From contig NC_051430.1 in assembly GCF_001649575.2 (NCBI RefSeq), positions 33,303,657-33,367,656 on the forward strand: DNA of 64,000 nt, read 5' to 3'. Shown in pieces: positions 1-11,390 of this stretch. This stretch comes from Kryptolebias marmoratus (lineage: Eukaryota; Chordata; Actinopteri; Cyprinodontiformes; Rivulidae). Both the position numbers and the translations under genes were made by a program. Every line of letters starts with the position of its first letter. Position 1 is the first letter of the stretch. Below the pieces are notes generated by a model that made no database searches, was not told the DNA's origin, and saw nothing but the letters and a program-made list of their open reading frames with translations.

Positions 1-226
1 CAGAAGGTGGTTCTATAAAGTATTGACTTCGAGGGGGTGAATATAGTGCACACTTTTCAGATTTGTATTTGCAAACAATTTTGAAAACCATGTATCATTT
101 TCAATTATGCAGTATTTTACGTTGGTCTATCAAAATAGACCTCAGTGAAGTACTTTGAAGTTTGTGGTTGTAATGTGATAAACTGTGAAAAAGTTCAAGC
201 GCTGTGAATACTTTTTCAAGGCACTG
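1..226. mobile_element. Tc1-like element end, truncated by the window
   Basis: Ends ACTTTTTCAAGGCACTG followed by TA, a typical fish Tc1-like terminus. The rest lies beyond the window start. The 184-488 open frames are shadows. Confidence 0.6.
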
Positions 227-228
227 TA

Positions 229-1240
229 TCTAACTAGGTTTGTACAACATCAAGGGCAACAATCTGCTTGCACCAGTGCTTTCAGGAGGTGTAGAAAGGA
301 GAAATTCTGTTGGTGGTTTTATGCTCCATTTCCTTTGCCTGGCCCTCATCTCCTGTCCCTCTCACCACATAAATTGCTCCAGCTTTGGCACGCATTCATC
401 AGCTTCTGGATTAGAATTTGTTTCCTCACAAACCATTGATCATTGGCCTATTACTAGGCAAATGACAGTTAATTACCCACTACATTAACCACCGAGACCC
501 AGGGACCGACTCCCTGTGCCATCAGTCAACATGATGAATGTGGCAAGTTCAGTAATGCCCGACTGTTTTCTCATCTGTCTGGCAAGCAGGGAACAACCCC
601 AAGATCACACTTAAGGGCATCAAGGGAAAATCTATGGCAATCTGCATAATTACAAGCTCAGGGTTAATAACAGACAGATGATTTGTTGAATCTCAGTAAA
701 GTAAAGTAAAGTAAAGGCATTTTTTGTCCTCTTGATGATCCACTCTGGCTTAGAATCTATTGTCTAAACTGAAAATTAGTAATAGCAAGAAGCTAACGCC
801 TAAATAGTCTGTCTGATGGCACGATGGAGGCAACAACTAATACACAGACTCATTAAGACAAGAAGAATGCAGTCAGAAAGGCAGTGGTGTGAAAATTAAA
901 AGCACTAATGTGAGCTGTGCTGGGTGGAGGAGGGTAGATGGTTATGGGTGGCAGATGTATTCAGATGAATTAGTCTGACCCCCCACCCCTTCAACCCTCT
1001 TATGTGAGAGATTGTCAGTGATTAAATAATGTAGGGCAAAATTTATTTCAATTACCCCAAAGCGTGACCTTGGAATTGTCACTGGGATACGGAGGGAAAT
1101 CTTAAGTGCCCTTACTTGCCTGGCTGCCAGGTCCATCAACTCTCATCTGCATCTAGAGTCAGATATTCTAATAATACAATTCGGCATACTTTGTGAGAGA
1201 CTGCAGGCCACATGACGGAACTGCCGTCTTATGTCAGTGA
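229..1240. other. Non-coding, no repeat recognised; possible conserved element near 990-1140
   Basis: A short (AGTAA)n run at 696-716. The part at 1010-1090 is repeat-free with an ATTTATTTCAATTACC stretch and a nuclear-receptor-like half-site TGACCTTGG at 1065-1073. It could be an intronic regulatory element of lmo3, but nothing beyond motifs supports this. Confidence 0.25.
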
Positions 1241-1900
1241 AGATGTAGAAAACATCTGCCATTTAGGAGAAAAAAATCCTGATCACACATTACGCACAAT
1301 CTGATGCCATATCATGAGACGTGTTAGCGACTGGAGTACGTGATGTGAACGATTTTCAGCTACAACCTCAACAATTTAATTGACTGAGTCAATTAACTGT
1401 GGTGTCCATCCAAAAGCTCGTCAGATCCAATGCTTACTTTGTTAAAGTTTTACAAAAACCCATCCAGTGGTTCTTTTTCTATCTGGTTAAAGGTAATGAT
1501 GATGATGATGTCGCCCCATTCATTTCAGCTGCTCTCTGTTCTAACAGCTACATTAGGGTGAAGTCATCTTAACATCTTTCTCTTCTGAACCTTCAGTTCA
1601 TCGCCATAACTCCTCATTAACCAGGAGTACCACACATAAACACAAATTAACTATGTCTCAATACATTTCAGTTTATTAATATAGCGCCAAATTCACAATA
1701 ACAGTAATTTCAGGTTATGATCTGAATTAAAGGCCAAGCTTTCCTTGAAGGAATGCATATCAACTCGCTGCTTTTCATTTTCCATTGTAGACCTAAATCA
1801 TCTTGAAAAAAGTCAGAGATGTAGCTGTTTTGGTACAATCTTAAAAAAAGTAAAGTACAATCTCATGCAGTATTGTGAGATGTCATACTATGAGTCTACT
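1241..1900 (+). repeat. AGGAATGC repeat, two diverged fragments
   Basis: 1241-1460 resembles the middle of the family (ATATCATGAGACGTGTT, GTGAACGATTTTCAGCTAC, GTGGTGTCCATC). 1725-1900 carries the head (CCTTGAAGGAATGCATATC). Family description is given at 63365-63745. Confidence 0.5.
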
Positions 1901-2459
1901 TTGTTCCCTTGAGCTAATTTCCATGAAGACTAACCCTAAGAATACTGAAGAATTGATGTCCGGTATAGTTATACCCTGCCTCTTGTCCACTGACTGATGG
2001 GACGGGTACCAGCCGACTGCGACTCTGAACGGGCTTAAGGAGGCACGGAAAATGAGTCAGTGATTATTATAAACATATATGTAGGCTGAACACTAAGACT
2101 AGTTCTGAAACACAACAAAAGCAGTGTGTGCCAAAAGCAACGAGGCTGGAAAGAGCCGAGTCTGCAGCTCACGGTGCCAAACGGCAGGGCTTCTGTTATC
2201 ATGCTCTCACATGCCACAGACTGGAAGTGGCAGCCAAATATAAAATGCTGCTGCAGCCATTGGGGTGTTTGAGGTGAGGCATGTGGCAAATGCAGAACAC
2301 ACAGTGACTACAGAGGAGGCTGGACCCACACAGGAAATCTAGCAAATAAAGGAAAAGAAGAACGACAACACCGTGGTACTGTTGCTACTGTTTCATGCAG
2401 ATAGCAGTGATTTTTAATTAAGAACACTCAAATCTTAAAAATACCCATTGTCCTAATTT
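1901..2459. other. Non-coding, nothing recognised
   Basis: No convincing gene or repeat. The minus-strand frame at 2035-2289 has no recognisable domain. Confidence 0.4.
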
Positions 2460-2590
2460 ATTCAAATTAAAGGCCTACCAATTCTTGACATAATGCATGA
2501 TAATGTTTTAAACTAATATCATCTCATGTTGAGAATGGGTGGAGTTACAGCCATTTTGGTCAAACCTAGTAGACAAATTTGTTTAAACCC
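2460..2590 (+). repeat. AGGAATGC repeat head fragment
   Basis: Contains AAGGCCTACCAATTCTTG, ATCTCATGTTGAGAA and CATTTTGGTCAAACCT, the diagnostic head words of the family. Confidence 0.6.
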
Positions 2591-2599
2591 TTTTGTTAA

Positions 2600-2895
2600 A
2601 GAAAAAAAACAACCACGAAGGTCACCAAATTAACTTGAAACTGACAATTTCTTTTTTTAAATGGGAAAAAAATGACAAAAAATCAACTAATGTAAAATAG
2701 TTATTGCTTTTAAATTGTGGTTCAGCAGAATTAAAAAAAAAAACAACCTTATTAATCTGCCCTTGACAAAAAGGATGGCACCTTAACTTAATATTTAGTT
2801 GCAAAATCTCTTGAGGCAATCAAGCAATTTCTGTATCTCTCTCTGAGACGTCCCCACCTGTCCTCAGGTATGTCTTGTTCTTCAGACATTTTCTT
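2600..2895. mobile_element. Tc1-like transposon fragment (tentative)
   Basis: ACTTAATATTTAGTTGC with a following CAATTTCTGTATCTCTC region resembles the 5' non-coding part of fish Tc1-like elements. No transposase is present. Confidence 0.35.
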
Positions 2896-2904
2896 GTTTA
2901 TTGC

Positions 2905-3172
2905 CCCCCCCCCAATAATGAGATGGGATTTACGCCCTTGAATGCAGGCATAACAGGAGGGTATAAATGGATAGGGACTAATAGACTGAACTGAAAACAC
3001 CTGGACAAAGACAACGGGGAACAGGTGAGAGTGGGCGGGGCAGAAAAAAAGAGACCAAGGGATAAACTGAGGAGCGACAGGAAAACACTGGAAAGAAAGT
3101 TTAAATACAAGCAAAAAAAAATAAAATAAAATAAAGCCTAGAAAAAGGTAACCAAAAAACACAAATCCCAAC
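2905..3172 (-). mobile_element. LTR-like fragment, minus orientation
   Basis: Reads on the minus strand from TGTTGGGATTTGTG and has the composition of the other LTRs here (ACACCTGGACAAAG, GACAGGAAAACACTGG). The far end is unclear. The 128-codon minus frame over it is a shadow. Confidence 0.4.
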
Positions 3173-3189
3173 ACTTGGGACTGGCACCA

Positions 3190-3430
3190 TAAATTTACAA
3201 CCCATTACTTTTGAAGTCAATCCAATTCAAGATGACTGTCACAGCTTATCGACCTTAACACTAACTCCTTTTACAGATCCTGAGCTAAAGTTTGACATGG
3301 TAGTAGGTTATAGTCATCCTTAACATATACTTCACATGCTAACACATCTAACAAGAATTTGGCATGAAAACTTGCATATTGTTATTTACAGTATTTGACC
3401 AAAATGGCTATAACTCCCCATCACACGTTT
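3190..3430 (-). repeat. AGGAATGC repeat fragment, minus orientation
   Basis: Contains CAATCCAATTCAAGATG, GATCCTGAGCTAAA and GACCAAAATGGCTATAAC, the family's middle and tail words in reverse orientation. Confidence 0.65.
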
Positions 3431-4480
3431 AATTTCACCTGTGATGTACCCAGCCTTTCCCCTACTGACAGGCGGTGACCCTGAATGCAATTAAGCAGGT
3501 GCAGAAAATTAATAGAATAGAGAAATAAATCCTATTTTGCTTTAACGAACTGCACATCAATTCTTTTCCAATTCCAAGTAAATCATAAACTTCCTTTCTT
3601 TATCAAAGAGTTTTTCTGAGACAGATTAAAAATCAGCCCCAAACCTAACCCTAATCTGCAAAGCCTTAGGGATAATTTCCTGTGTGGAAAAAGGTTAGTA
3701 AGCCATTAATATATGCATGGAAATGACCTCTAGCACATCTAATAAAGGCTGTGCAGGAAAGGTTAAATAACCTCTAAACTGCACTTGAATTTAATTAAAA
3801 TCTCAAAGAAAAACATCATTTTAGAGTGGACAGGCAAAATGACTTCCCAGTGAGAAGAACAGCTATGCTCAGGCTTGTTCAGAAGACTTCCTATACTGAG
3901 AAACATCCTCTTTCTTTCCCTTTGACCTCCACAAATACCATTTATTAAGTTCATCCAGGTTCATCTACACGGATAGATATGAAATAGCTGAGATGAGAAG
4001 TAAAAACCCACAATTGCTGCCACTGTGCAGTAAAGTTAAACTTAGATGAAAGCAGGTGGAAGAGTTGAGGAGTCCAATAAGCTTCTGCAATGTCACAAGA
4101 TTTATTTCCATCCAGTGTTGCAATAATTTTTCACCAAGATCTTGCGTTGATGATGGTTACACTAGCATTTTGATTATTTTTAGCCAGCATCATGCTACTT
4201 TTAGCTAGTAATTTGCTACTTTTATTTATTTATTTGATTTGCTACTTTTAGCACTTTGATAGTGTTTTGCTACTTTTGGCTTTTAGTTTGCATTTTACTT
4301 CGATGTTTCCACTTCCTCGGCAAATATCAGCAAAGTAATTCAAAACTCAGTATTCACACTGTATTTTCACAGAAAATGCACTTTTCCTGGTTAATTAAGT
4401 CTTGAATTGTTTGAAGGCAAAAAAGAGCAAACAACTAAAAAAGTAAATAAATAAACAGACAATAGTAAATTAATAATTGT
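3431..4480. other. Non-coding, AT-rich, nothing recognised
   Basis: Short direct repetition of a GCTACTTTTAGC motif at 4190-4280. No gene or known repeat seen. Confidence 0.4.
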
Positions 4481-4489
4481 TTTATATCT

Positions 4490-4762
4490 TTTAAAGCCAG
4501 TCCAGTTCAAGATGGCCCCCACAGTCAACTAACATTAGAAAACAAAATAACATATTTTAGTCAGTTTTATCAATATTGTGCTTAAATTTTGTGTAGTTGT
4601 AGCTCAGAGTCATCACTACACAGAAACTGCACATTGCAAAAGATCTTTGCTTAAAAGTTTAGCATTAACTGTTGGAGTCAATCCCATGAGTCTGTTACCA
4701 AAATATCTTTTACACCACTGGATAGATTTTACAGAAACTCTCAGGAAGTAATCACTGGAGGT
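4490..4762 (-). repeat. AGGAATGC repeat fragment, cut by a hAT-like element
   Basis: GTCCAGTTCAAGATGGC at the start and ACCACTGGATAGATTTTAC near 4715 are family words. The copy ends exactly where CAGGGGTGGAAATT begins. Confidence 0.6.
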
Positions 4763-5226
4763 CAGGGGTGGAAATTAGCACCCGCCATCGGCCAAATGCG
4801 GGTAAATATTTGAAGTGGCGGGTGAATTTGATCAACACACACGCCACTGTGGCGGGTTGGCAATTTGAACAGAAAAGGTGTTATTTGTCCTCCTGACATA
4901 TAGGGGGCAGCAATGTGCTCGNNNNNNNNNNNNNNNNNNNNNNNNNNNNNNNNNNNNNNNNNNNNNNNNNNNNNNNNNNNNNNNNNNNNNNNNNNNNNNN
5001 NNNNNNNNNNNNNNNNNNNNNNNNNNNNNNNNNNNNNNNNNNNNNNNNNNNNNNNNNNNNNNNNNNNNNNNNNNNNNNNNNNNNNNNNNNNNNNNNNNNN
5101 NNNNNNNNNNNNNNNNNNNNNNNNNNNNNNNNNNNNNNNNNNNNNNNNNNNNNNNNNNNNNNNNNNNNNNNNNNNNNNNNNNNNNNNNNNNNNNNNNNNN
5201 NNNNNNNNNNNNNNNNNNNNNNNNNN
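4763..5226. mobile_element. hAT-like element terminus running into an assembly gap
   Basis: CAGGGGTGGAAATTAGCACC at 4763 is a hAT-type start. The GGCGGGT motif recurs internally. Bases 4922-5226 are N, so the other end cannot be seen. A possible matching CACCCCTG lies at 6061-6068, but no target duplication supports the pair. Confidence 0.45.
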
Positions 5227-5442
5227 GATTATTTCAGACGGCTGAAATATTTGGTTCCCCCCTGGTAACTTTTGCAAAAAAAGAACAAATGTCTCCAAAT
5301 TCACAGGACTTGTTGTCCATGATGAGAGGAATAAACACAGTTAAAGACTTTTTGGTCAATTATTTTTGTCCTGTGTTTTAGAGGGGGAACAGATTATTTC
5401 AGACGGCTGAAATATTTGGTTCCCCCCTGGTAACTTTTGCAA
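5227..5442 (+). repeat. 51-bp direct repeat at the gap edge
   Basis: 5227-5277 and 5392-5442 are identical over 51 bases. Each contains the small palindrome ATTTCAGACGGCTGAAAT. The first copy begins at the first base after the gap, so this may be a true tandem or an assembly duplication. Confidence 0.8.
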
Positions 5443-5539
5443 TTTGCAGTTGCACCACAAGTGCTTCCACCCACCTCCATCATCATCATCATATGAAATA
5501 ACTTTTTGACACAACATAAAATAGTGGCTGGTAAAAAAT

Positions 5540-6034
5540 TCAAGGCTGCTCCTTGAATTGGGCTGATATAAAGAATGTTCTTCTGTAAATGAGAAGTTTC
5601 TGAGCCTCCTGCACCGGTTGGAGCCTCTCTTTGGCGGAGGAAACACCATCAGCAGCCTGAAAGGATGCTGGTGGAAGATCCTCGACCATATCCATCCATC
5701 TTCCTTCTTCGCCCGCAGGCCTGACTACGATGGGAACAAATGCTTCTTGCTTTGTGTCCAAAAAGAGAGTGAAGGACAGCTGAGCACTGTGGCCCTGTGA
5801 GAGTGTGATGCGATATAAAGTTAACTGTAGTAGGAGCAGCTGCACGAATGGTGAGGCTGTAATGGGGTCATAGCATTGCCATGAAGCCAGCGTGGCCAGT
5901 TCTGCTTCTAATTCTCTCCCCCACACTCCCCAAGGACCCAGATACTCTGGCCCCACGATGATAAACCACCACAACCACACTACAGATGTTTTGTGCATGC
6001 TCAAAAACCACTGTGACCTATTACTACCTGACAT
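5540..6034 (-). CDS. Unrecognised 164-codon open frame next to a hAT-like end
   Basis: Starts MSGSNRSQWFL and ends SAQFKEQP. It is Trp-rich near the N-terminus (about residues 19-40) with a central LYRITLSQGHSAQLSFTLF stretch. I recognise no domain. It starts about 30 bases inside a CACCCCTG hAT-like terminus at 6068 and stops upstream of the 51-bp repeat. It could be a captured gene fragment in a transposon, a decayed transposon protein, or chance. No splice context was established. Confidence 0.25.
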   Translation of the reverse strand: MSGSNRSQWFLSMHKTSVVWLWWFIIVGPEYLGPWGVWGRELEAELATLASWQCYDPITASPFVQLLLLQLTLYRITLSQGHSAQLSFTLFLDTKQEAFVPIVVRPAGEEGRWMDMVEDLPPASFQAADGVSSAKERLQPVQEAQKLLIYRRTFFISAQFKEQP

Positions 6035-6204
6035 CGCCCATCGCGATTTTTATACACCCCTGAAGTTCTTGCTAAAACCTTGAAAAAAGCAAAAACATTT
6101 TGGCAGATTTTCTTGAACATGCAACAGGGCCATCATCCAGTGTTAAAGGGGATCTTAAGCAGATTGTCTCCTTCGGGTAAAAAGGGGGTTATTCATTTTA
6201 CAAC

Positions 6205-7065
6205 ACAAACCACTTCTTGATCCTCCCTCAGTAGCTGCCTTAAGCCCCATCCACATAGGAACAGTTTTTATGAATACACAAAGGTTTTTTTTATATTTCA
6301 GCCTGTGTCCACACAGAAACGGGGTTTTAGAAGCCCCAAACCGGTATCAAACCTGTGTTTTTGTGTGGACATCCTAAACGAAACCTTTTGGAAACTATGT
6401 CAAAGACTCACCTCCTGCCTAACCTACTACCCCAAGCGTGGCAGATGTAATGACAAATTAAATGAACAGACAAGCCGTGCAAAACCCCTCAATACACTAA
6501 ATAATCTAAGCCAATATATATATATATATACATATATATCACTTTTTTGATACACAAGCCTGACATTTGTGTAGGAAGAGTTTAGCCTGATATGTATTAA
6601 CAGTATTGTGAGGAAAACCCTTCCCTCCTTGGATACTGTGCCTGAAAATGTCCATTATGTCCACATCTTTGGACTGACGTTAACCAGTAAACATTTTTGG
6701 AGTCTTTTAGTTTAATTTGACACTTGGTCTTCGGTCTACAAAAAGGATTCAGTTAATTTACAGCTTGTAGAAGCTTTATGTGTCTGCTCCTCACTTCCTG
6801 TTCGGTTTTGTGATGTATTTTCATGGCAGTGTTATAGCACCACATGCAGGCTTGACGTGGTTATTGCAGCATTTTGGGTTGTTTTTAGCGTTTCCATGTG
6901 GAAGAAACCAATTTGTGGACAAGACCTAAAATCCCCTCTCTGTCTGGTATTACTATTAACACATGCAAAAGAACAGCTGACATTGTTTTTCTCCATCCAG
7001 AGGAGTCTACAGAAAAGTAGAGGAAGGTCGATGAAAGTGTTTAGTTTGTGAAGCTGAGTTTATTC
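6205..7065. mobile_element. DNA-transposon-like element A, copy 1
   Basis: Shares ordered words with 16930-17475: GGAAAACCCTT, CCATTATGTCCA, TTTGGACTGAC, and vocabulary around CCACATAGGAACAG. The shared start suggests a non-autonomous DNA element. Contains (TA)n at 6513-6530. Boundaries are approximate. Confidence 0.5.
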
Positions 7066-8271
7066 CTTACATGTAATTACAATCATACTGAGGCCAGTCT
7101 AAAGTGATAGAATGTCTAATTTTCAGCATCAAAGAAGGCCAAGAGGGTCGAGACTTTTAGAGGAAAGAGGGATGTGTATTTGTGTGTTTGTGAACGATGA
7201 AAGAATGAAAAGGTAAAGTGGCGAGGCTGACAAGAGTAAGTGCTGGATTCTCCTTCAAGTTCCATTAAAAGCTTGAGCAGGAGAGGCCTTTTAAGTATTT
7301 CGAGTGCTCTAAAGTAACAACAGGCTACAGAGAAAGGATTCAATTTGGGACCTGCATGAACCGACACATTCTCCCCTGCAAGTGCACGAAAGATTGAACA
7401 TGACTGCGTCTTCGTGAAGCGCTGAAAATTCAGTTTGTTCTAAAAGAAAAGAAAAAAAGCATAATTATTTGACAAAATAATAAAACGTTTATTCATTTAA
7501 TGTGTTCAGATTAAATATAATGACATAACAAAAACATTATTTAAGGAATCAATTAATCCCAGTGCATTATTCTGTTAGCATGTGGCTGACTTAAATTTCT
7601 CATTTAAAGCTGTAATAGCTGTCACAAGTTGTTCTCTTTGAAATGTTGTCTAGAGATGGGAATGTGGATCTTGTAGATTTGTTACTTTTCAAGAGCTGCT
7701 CAAAATACTGATGATGATATAAAACACAACACATGCATCATTAACTACTGCAAAACCTGTAAGGCTTATTTAAGGAGCAAAATCCTATTTTGTTGCCAAC
7801 AATAATGAGTTGTTTGTTTACATTAGAACATTGACAAGTAATCATCGGACAGTCTTGGCGCCGGACGGATATAAAGTCGGTAAAATAATCAATTGATGTA
7901 AACAAAGTCAGAGGGAGAACAACTGAATCAGAGACACCAGGTCAGAAGCGAAAAAGTGAAACGGCTTTCTTCGTCTGAGGAGAAGCAGAATGAGAGCCAA
8001 CAGAAATTAAGTCATTTCAGGGGAGGAAATTGAGCAGTGGAGAGGGTTAAAGGAAAAGTTGGGAATAAGATCACACGCAAATGAGCATTCCCAACACTAA
8101 TGGGAGAATTTCCATAACTGCTTCTACCTGCTTGGTGAATTTAATTGGAAACAAAGAGGAGTATTTGCTGTTTTCTAATAGAATTTCAACAAAAACCCTC
8201 ATAAGTTTGAGTCACATTACCCCCCGCCCCCCAAAAAAATCATTAAATGATGTAGAAATTGTCTCTTAGAT
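7066..8271. other. Non-coding, mostly unique
   Basis: No gene. A forkhead-like TGTAAACAAA is present near 7897. Nothing else recognised. Confidence 0.35.
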
Positions 8272-8676
8272 TGTCAGGCAGGGTGGAAAATGAGGCGAAC
8301 CCAGTGTGCAGACTCATCTTAAGGTAAGAAATAAAAATAATTCATTTTTTAAAAATAAAAGAACAAAAAACAAAAGGCTGACGAGGCAGCAGAAATGAAA
8401 TCCAAAGACGTAGCAGACATGAGCAGAACCAGACAGCAAAGGAAAAACGACAAACAAACCAGCAAGCAAACAGAGGCGATGACCAGGTCTTACATGCAGA
8501 GGATAATTATGGGAAGTGGGCTCAGGTGAGTGATTGCCAACTAGAAGCAGGTGGAGATGGAAAAGTGACTGACTGAGGAGACTTAGTGATGACAGGAACA
8601 CAAGAAGCAGAAACTACACAAAGACAAAACATGAAAACAATAAACCCAAATACAAACGAAAACTCAAATCCTGACG
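8272..8676 (-). mobile_element. Solo LTR, minus orientation
   Basis: On the plus strand it runs TGTCAGGCAGGGTGG to AAATCCTGACG. It matches the LTR at 54304-54758 in order (GTGGAAA..GAGGCGAACCCA, GAAGTGGGC, CAGGTGAGTGAT). The terminal base has changed from A to G and no clean duplication is seen. Minus frames of 65-97 codons are LTR shadows. Confidence 0.65.
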
Positions 8677-8794
8677 TTGACCCCAAACAATTTAACGATG
8701 AAGAAACTGTTAGAAGCATAAAAAATCAAATCAAAAAACATTGAAAAATCGAGAATTTTGACAGTAATTTTCCACTTTATTACCGACCTGAAAA

Positions 8795-8876
8795 AGTGGC
8801 ACGGCAGAACAGTGGTTACAGCTGAAAGCCACAGCTTCACCTCCAACCTGCGGCCTTTCTGGGTGGAGTTTACATG
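8795..8876 (+). mobile_element. SINE head fragment
   Basis: GGCACGGCAGAACAGTGG through TTTCTGGGTGGAGTTTAC matches the tRNA-like head of the SINE family seen at 43925. It passes directly into an AGGAATGC repeat. Confidence 0.5.
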
Positions 8877-9250
8877 GCTGCCACAACTAAGCAACGTTAG
8901 CAAACACAAAAATGCTTCATACTCAGCTAGCTTTACAGATACTGAGCTAAATTTCAATGTGATCGAATCTGATCCTAATCCCCAAGATCACATGAGATGT
9001 TTTTAACAATATGAGTCAGCTGTGACTGCCTGTTAGCACAATATCTCAAAAACACTGGACCTCTCCCATGATAATTGTTGGCTACACATCTACACACAAT
9101 GAACCCGATTCAAGATGGCTGCCACAGCCACCTGACTTTAGAAAACAAAAGTCATCCTCAACACATCTAGCATGATCTTACGATATCTCACGAGCTTGTG
9201 CATAACGTTATTTTAAAGATTTGTTTTTCATCATAAGACGACCTTAGTCT
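8877..9250 (-). repeat. AGGAATGC repeat, minus orientation
   Basis: GGCTGCCACAACTAAGC, GATACTGAGCTAAATTTC and then a second CGATTCAAGATGGCTGCC at 9108 show two partial tail units in tandem, as in the 32655 copy. Confidence 0.65.
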
Positions 9251-9581
9251 AAAACAAATCAAATCAAGTCTGCAGATGAGGGTTCATGTTTTCACTAGTT
9301 CCAGCTGGGTTCAGCCTGGCAGAGCCCAGAGTTTGTGAAGTTATTACTGTAGTGCCACAAACACTTTAACGGTCTCATTTGGAAGCTGCTGCTGCACGAA
9401 AACTGTAAGCACAGTGTGTGATACTTTCAGTGGAATGTGCTGAACAAAATCAAATAAACAGCTCCAAGCTGCTGTTACTGTATGTTGGTGAGTGCCAGAA
9501 GATGCACTCATTACTGCTGAGTGTGACTCCAGGTGGAGCTGCACAGATAGCTCACTCTCAGATGGCTCATTAGGTTTGGAC

Positions 9582-10603
9582 CAGTGGCGGCTGGCCAACA
9601 GAGGGCGCTAGGGCGCCGCCCCACCACTCACATTACCTTGAATAAGACATAACAAAAAAAAAATTAAATAGTACATTAAAAATATTTTGAAATATATGTA
9701 TATATATATATATATATTCAGTTGTTAAAGATAAATATTTTATAGTTAATGATCAGTAAAGTTGTTTTGTTCTTCGACGTTGTCTGATTGGTGACGTATT
9801 TCCGCCCTGGGGCGCAAAAATCTTTGTCCATAGACTCTCGTTAAAAGTTGCACATGCGCAGTAGCTCCTCTNNNNNNNNNNNNNNNNNNNNNNNNNNNNN
9901 NNNNNNNNNNNNNNNNNNNNNNNNNNNNNNNNNNNNNNNNNNNNNNNNNNNNNNNNNNNNNNNNNNNNNNNNNNNNNNNNNNNNNNNNNNNNNNNNNNNN
10001 NNNNNNNNNNNNNNNNNNNNNNNNNNNNNNNNNNNNNNNNNNNNNNNNNNNNNNNNNNNNNNNNNNNNNNNNNNNNNNNNNNNNNNNNNNNNNNNNNNNN
10101 NNNNNNNNNNNNNNNNNNNNNNNNNNNNNNNNNNNNNNNNNNNNNNNNNNNNNNNNNNNNNNNNNNNNNNNNNNNNNNNNNNNNNNNNNNNNNNNNNNNN
10201 NNNNNNNNNNNNNNNNNNNNNNNNNNNNNNNNNNNNNNNNNNNNNNNNNNNNNNNNNNNNNNNNNNNNNNNNNNNNNNNNNNNNNNNNNNNNNNNNNNNN
10301 NNNNNNNNNNNNNNNNNNNNNNNNNNNNNNNNNNNNNNNNNNNNNNNNNNNNNNNNNNNNNNNNNNNNNNNNNNNGTGCCTTGGGAGACCTCCGTCTTTG
10401 TAAGTATTGGTGTTCAGGAAGCACTTATGCATTTATATGTACATTATAATGTTGCTTTTGTTGTTTTAATTCATGTAAATACACTGGTGTGATACCTTAG
10501 TATATGTTTTAGTCCAAAACATATACTAAGGTATCACATAATAGACATATACCTATTTTGGATTTATAGCCGCCCCTGGAGAAAACTCCACCAGCCGCCA
10601 CTG
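9582..10603. mobile_element. hAT non-autonomous element with 8-bp duplication
   Basis: Termini CAGTGGCGGCTGG and CCAGCCGCCACTG. Flanked by a perfect GTTTGGAC duplication (9574-9581 and 10604-10611), the 8-bp length expected of hAT. Contains (TA)n at 9697-9716, a 504-N gap (9872-10375) and a near-perfect palindrome at 10489-10539. No transposase is visible. Confidence 0.85.
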
Positions 10604-10611
10604 GTTTGGAC

Positions 10612-11037
10612 ACACTGAATGGCAGAGGTTTATACCCTTCCCATTGTTAATATTCAGGACTGATATGAGAAAAGTGTCAGAATGCTGCTATCTTGTATTA
10701 CAACAGCATTAGAAGGTTGACAAAATGTCATAATTCTAACATTTCTTTCAATTTAATCTATCAAATCTTGAAAAAAGAAAGAATGAGAAAAATGAAAAGA
10801 AAGAAAAAAAATGAAGATCTTTTTGATAGCCTTAAAGCCGTTAAAAAATAAAACACCAAAACAATTAACTTTTGGTTGATTTTTCTGTCCACGAGGAATG
10901 CATTCTTCACTTTTAAATAGACACTTTTTTTTCCATTTTACAGACACTCACTGATTGATTTGCATGCTTGAGCCATGGCTGCCCCAAAGACAAAAAAACC
11001 CAAAAACTTCACAGTAATTTGATTAACTCATAAGTTT
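10612..11037. other. Non-coding, nothing recognised
   Basis: AT-rich intronic sequence with no repeat or gene seen. Confidence 0.4.
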
Positions 11038-11345
11038 ACCCGCTTCTCCATTCCGGGTCGTGGGGAGCTGGTGTGAGAGGCGGGGGACACCCTGAACAGG
11101 TCACAAGTCCATCACAGGGACACAGAGACAACCAACCATTCACCCTCTCACTCACACCTAGGGACAATTTAAGAGTCACCAAATAACCTAACATGCATGC
11201 TTTTGGCGTGTGGGAGGAAACCGGAGCACCCAGAGTAAACCCTCGTGCACACAGGGAGAACATGCAAGGATCAAGTCCCAGTCTGGGATCTGAACCTTCT
11301 TGCTGGGAGGTGACAGCTCTAACCACTACGCCGCTGTGCCACCCC
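11038..11345 (-). mobile_element. tRNA-headed SINE, minus orientation
   Basis: Reverse complement starts GGTGGCACAGCGGCGTAG and continues with GTGGTTAGAGCTGTC (box-A-like), CTCCGGTTTCCTCCCAC, AATTGTCCCTAGGTGTGAG and GTGTCCCCCGCCTC. The same family lies at 16285, 19190 and 43925. This copy is nearly full length. Confidence 0.7.
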
Positions 11346-11390
11346 TGTAAACTAATAAATAAAAAACAGATTACCTCTTTTTGGTTTATA

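Noticed and set aside
6061..6068. CACCCCTG as the right end of the 4763 hAT-like element
   Set aside because: Only the first 8 bases match and flanks (CTGGAGGT against AAGTTCTT) do not duplicate; kept only as a possibility.
9746..10492. Three frames over 200 codons
   Set aside because: Open only because the 504-base gap is translated as X; the visible ends belong to a hAT element.
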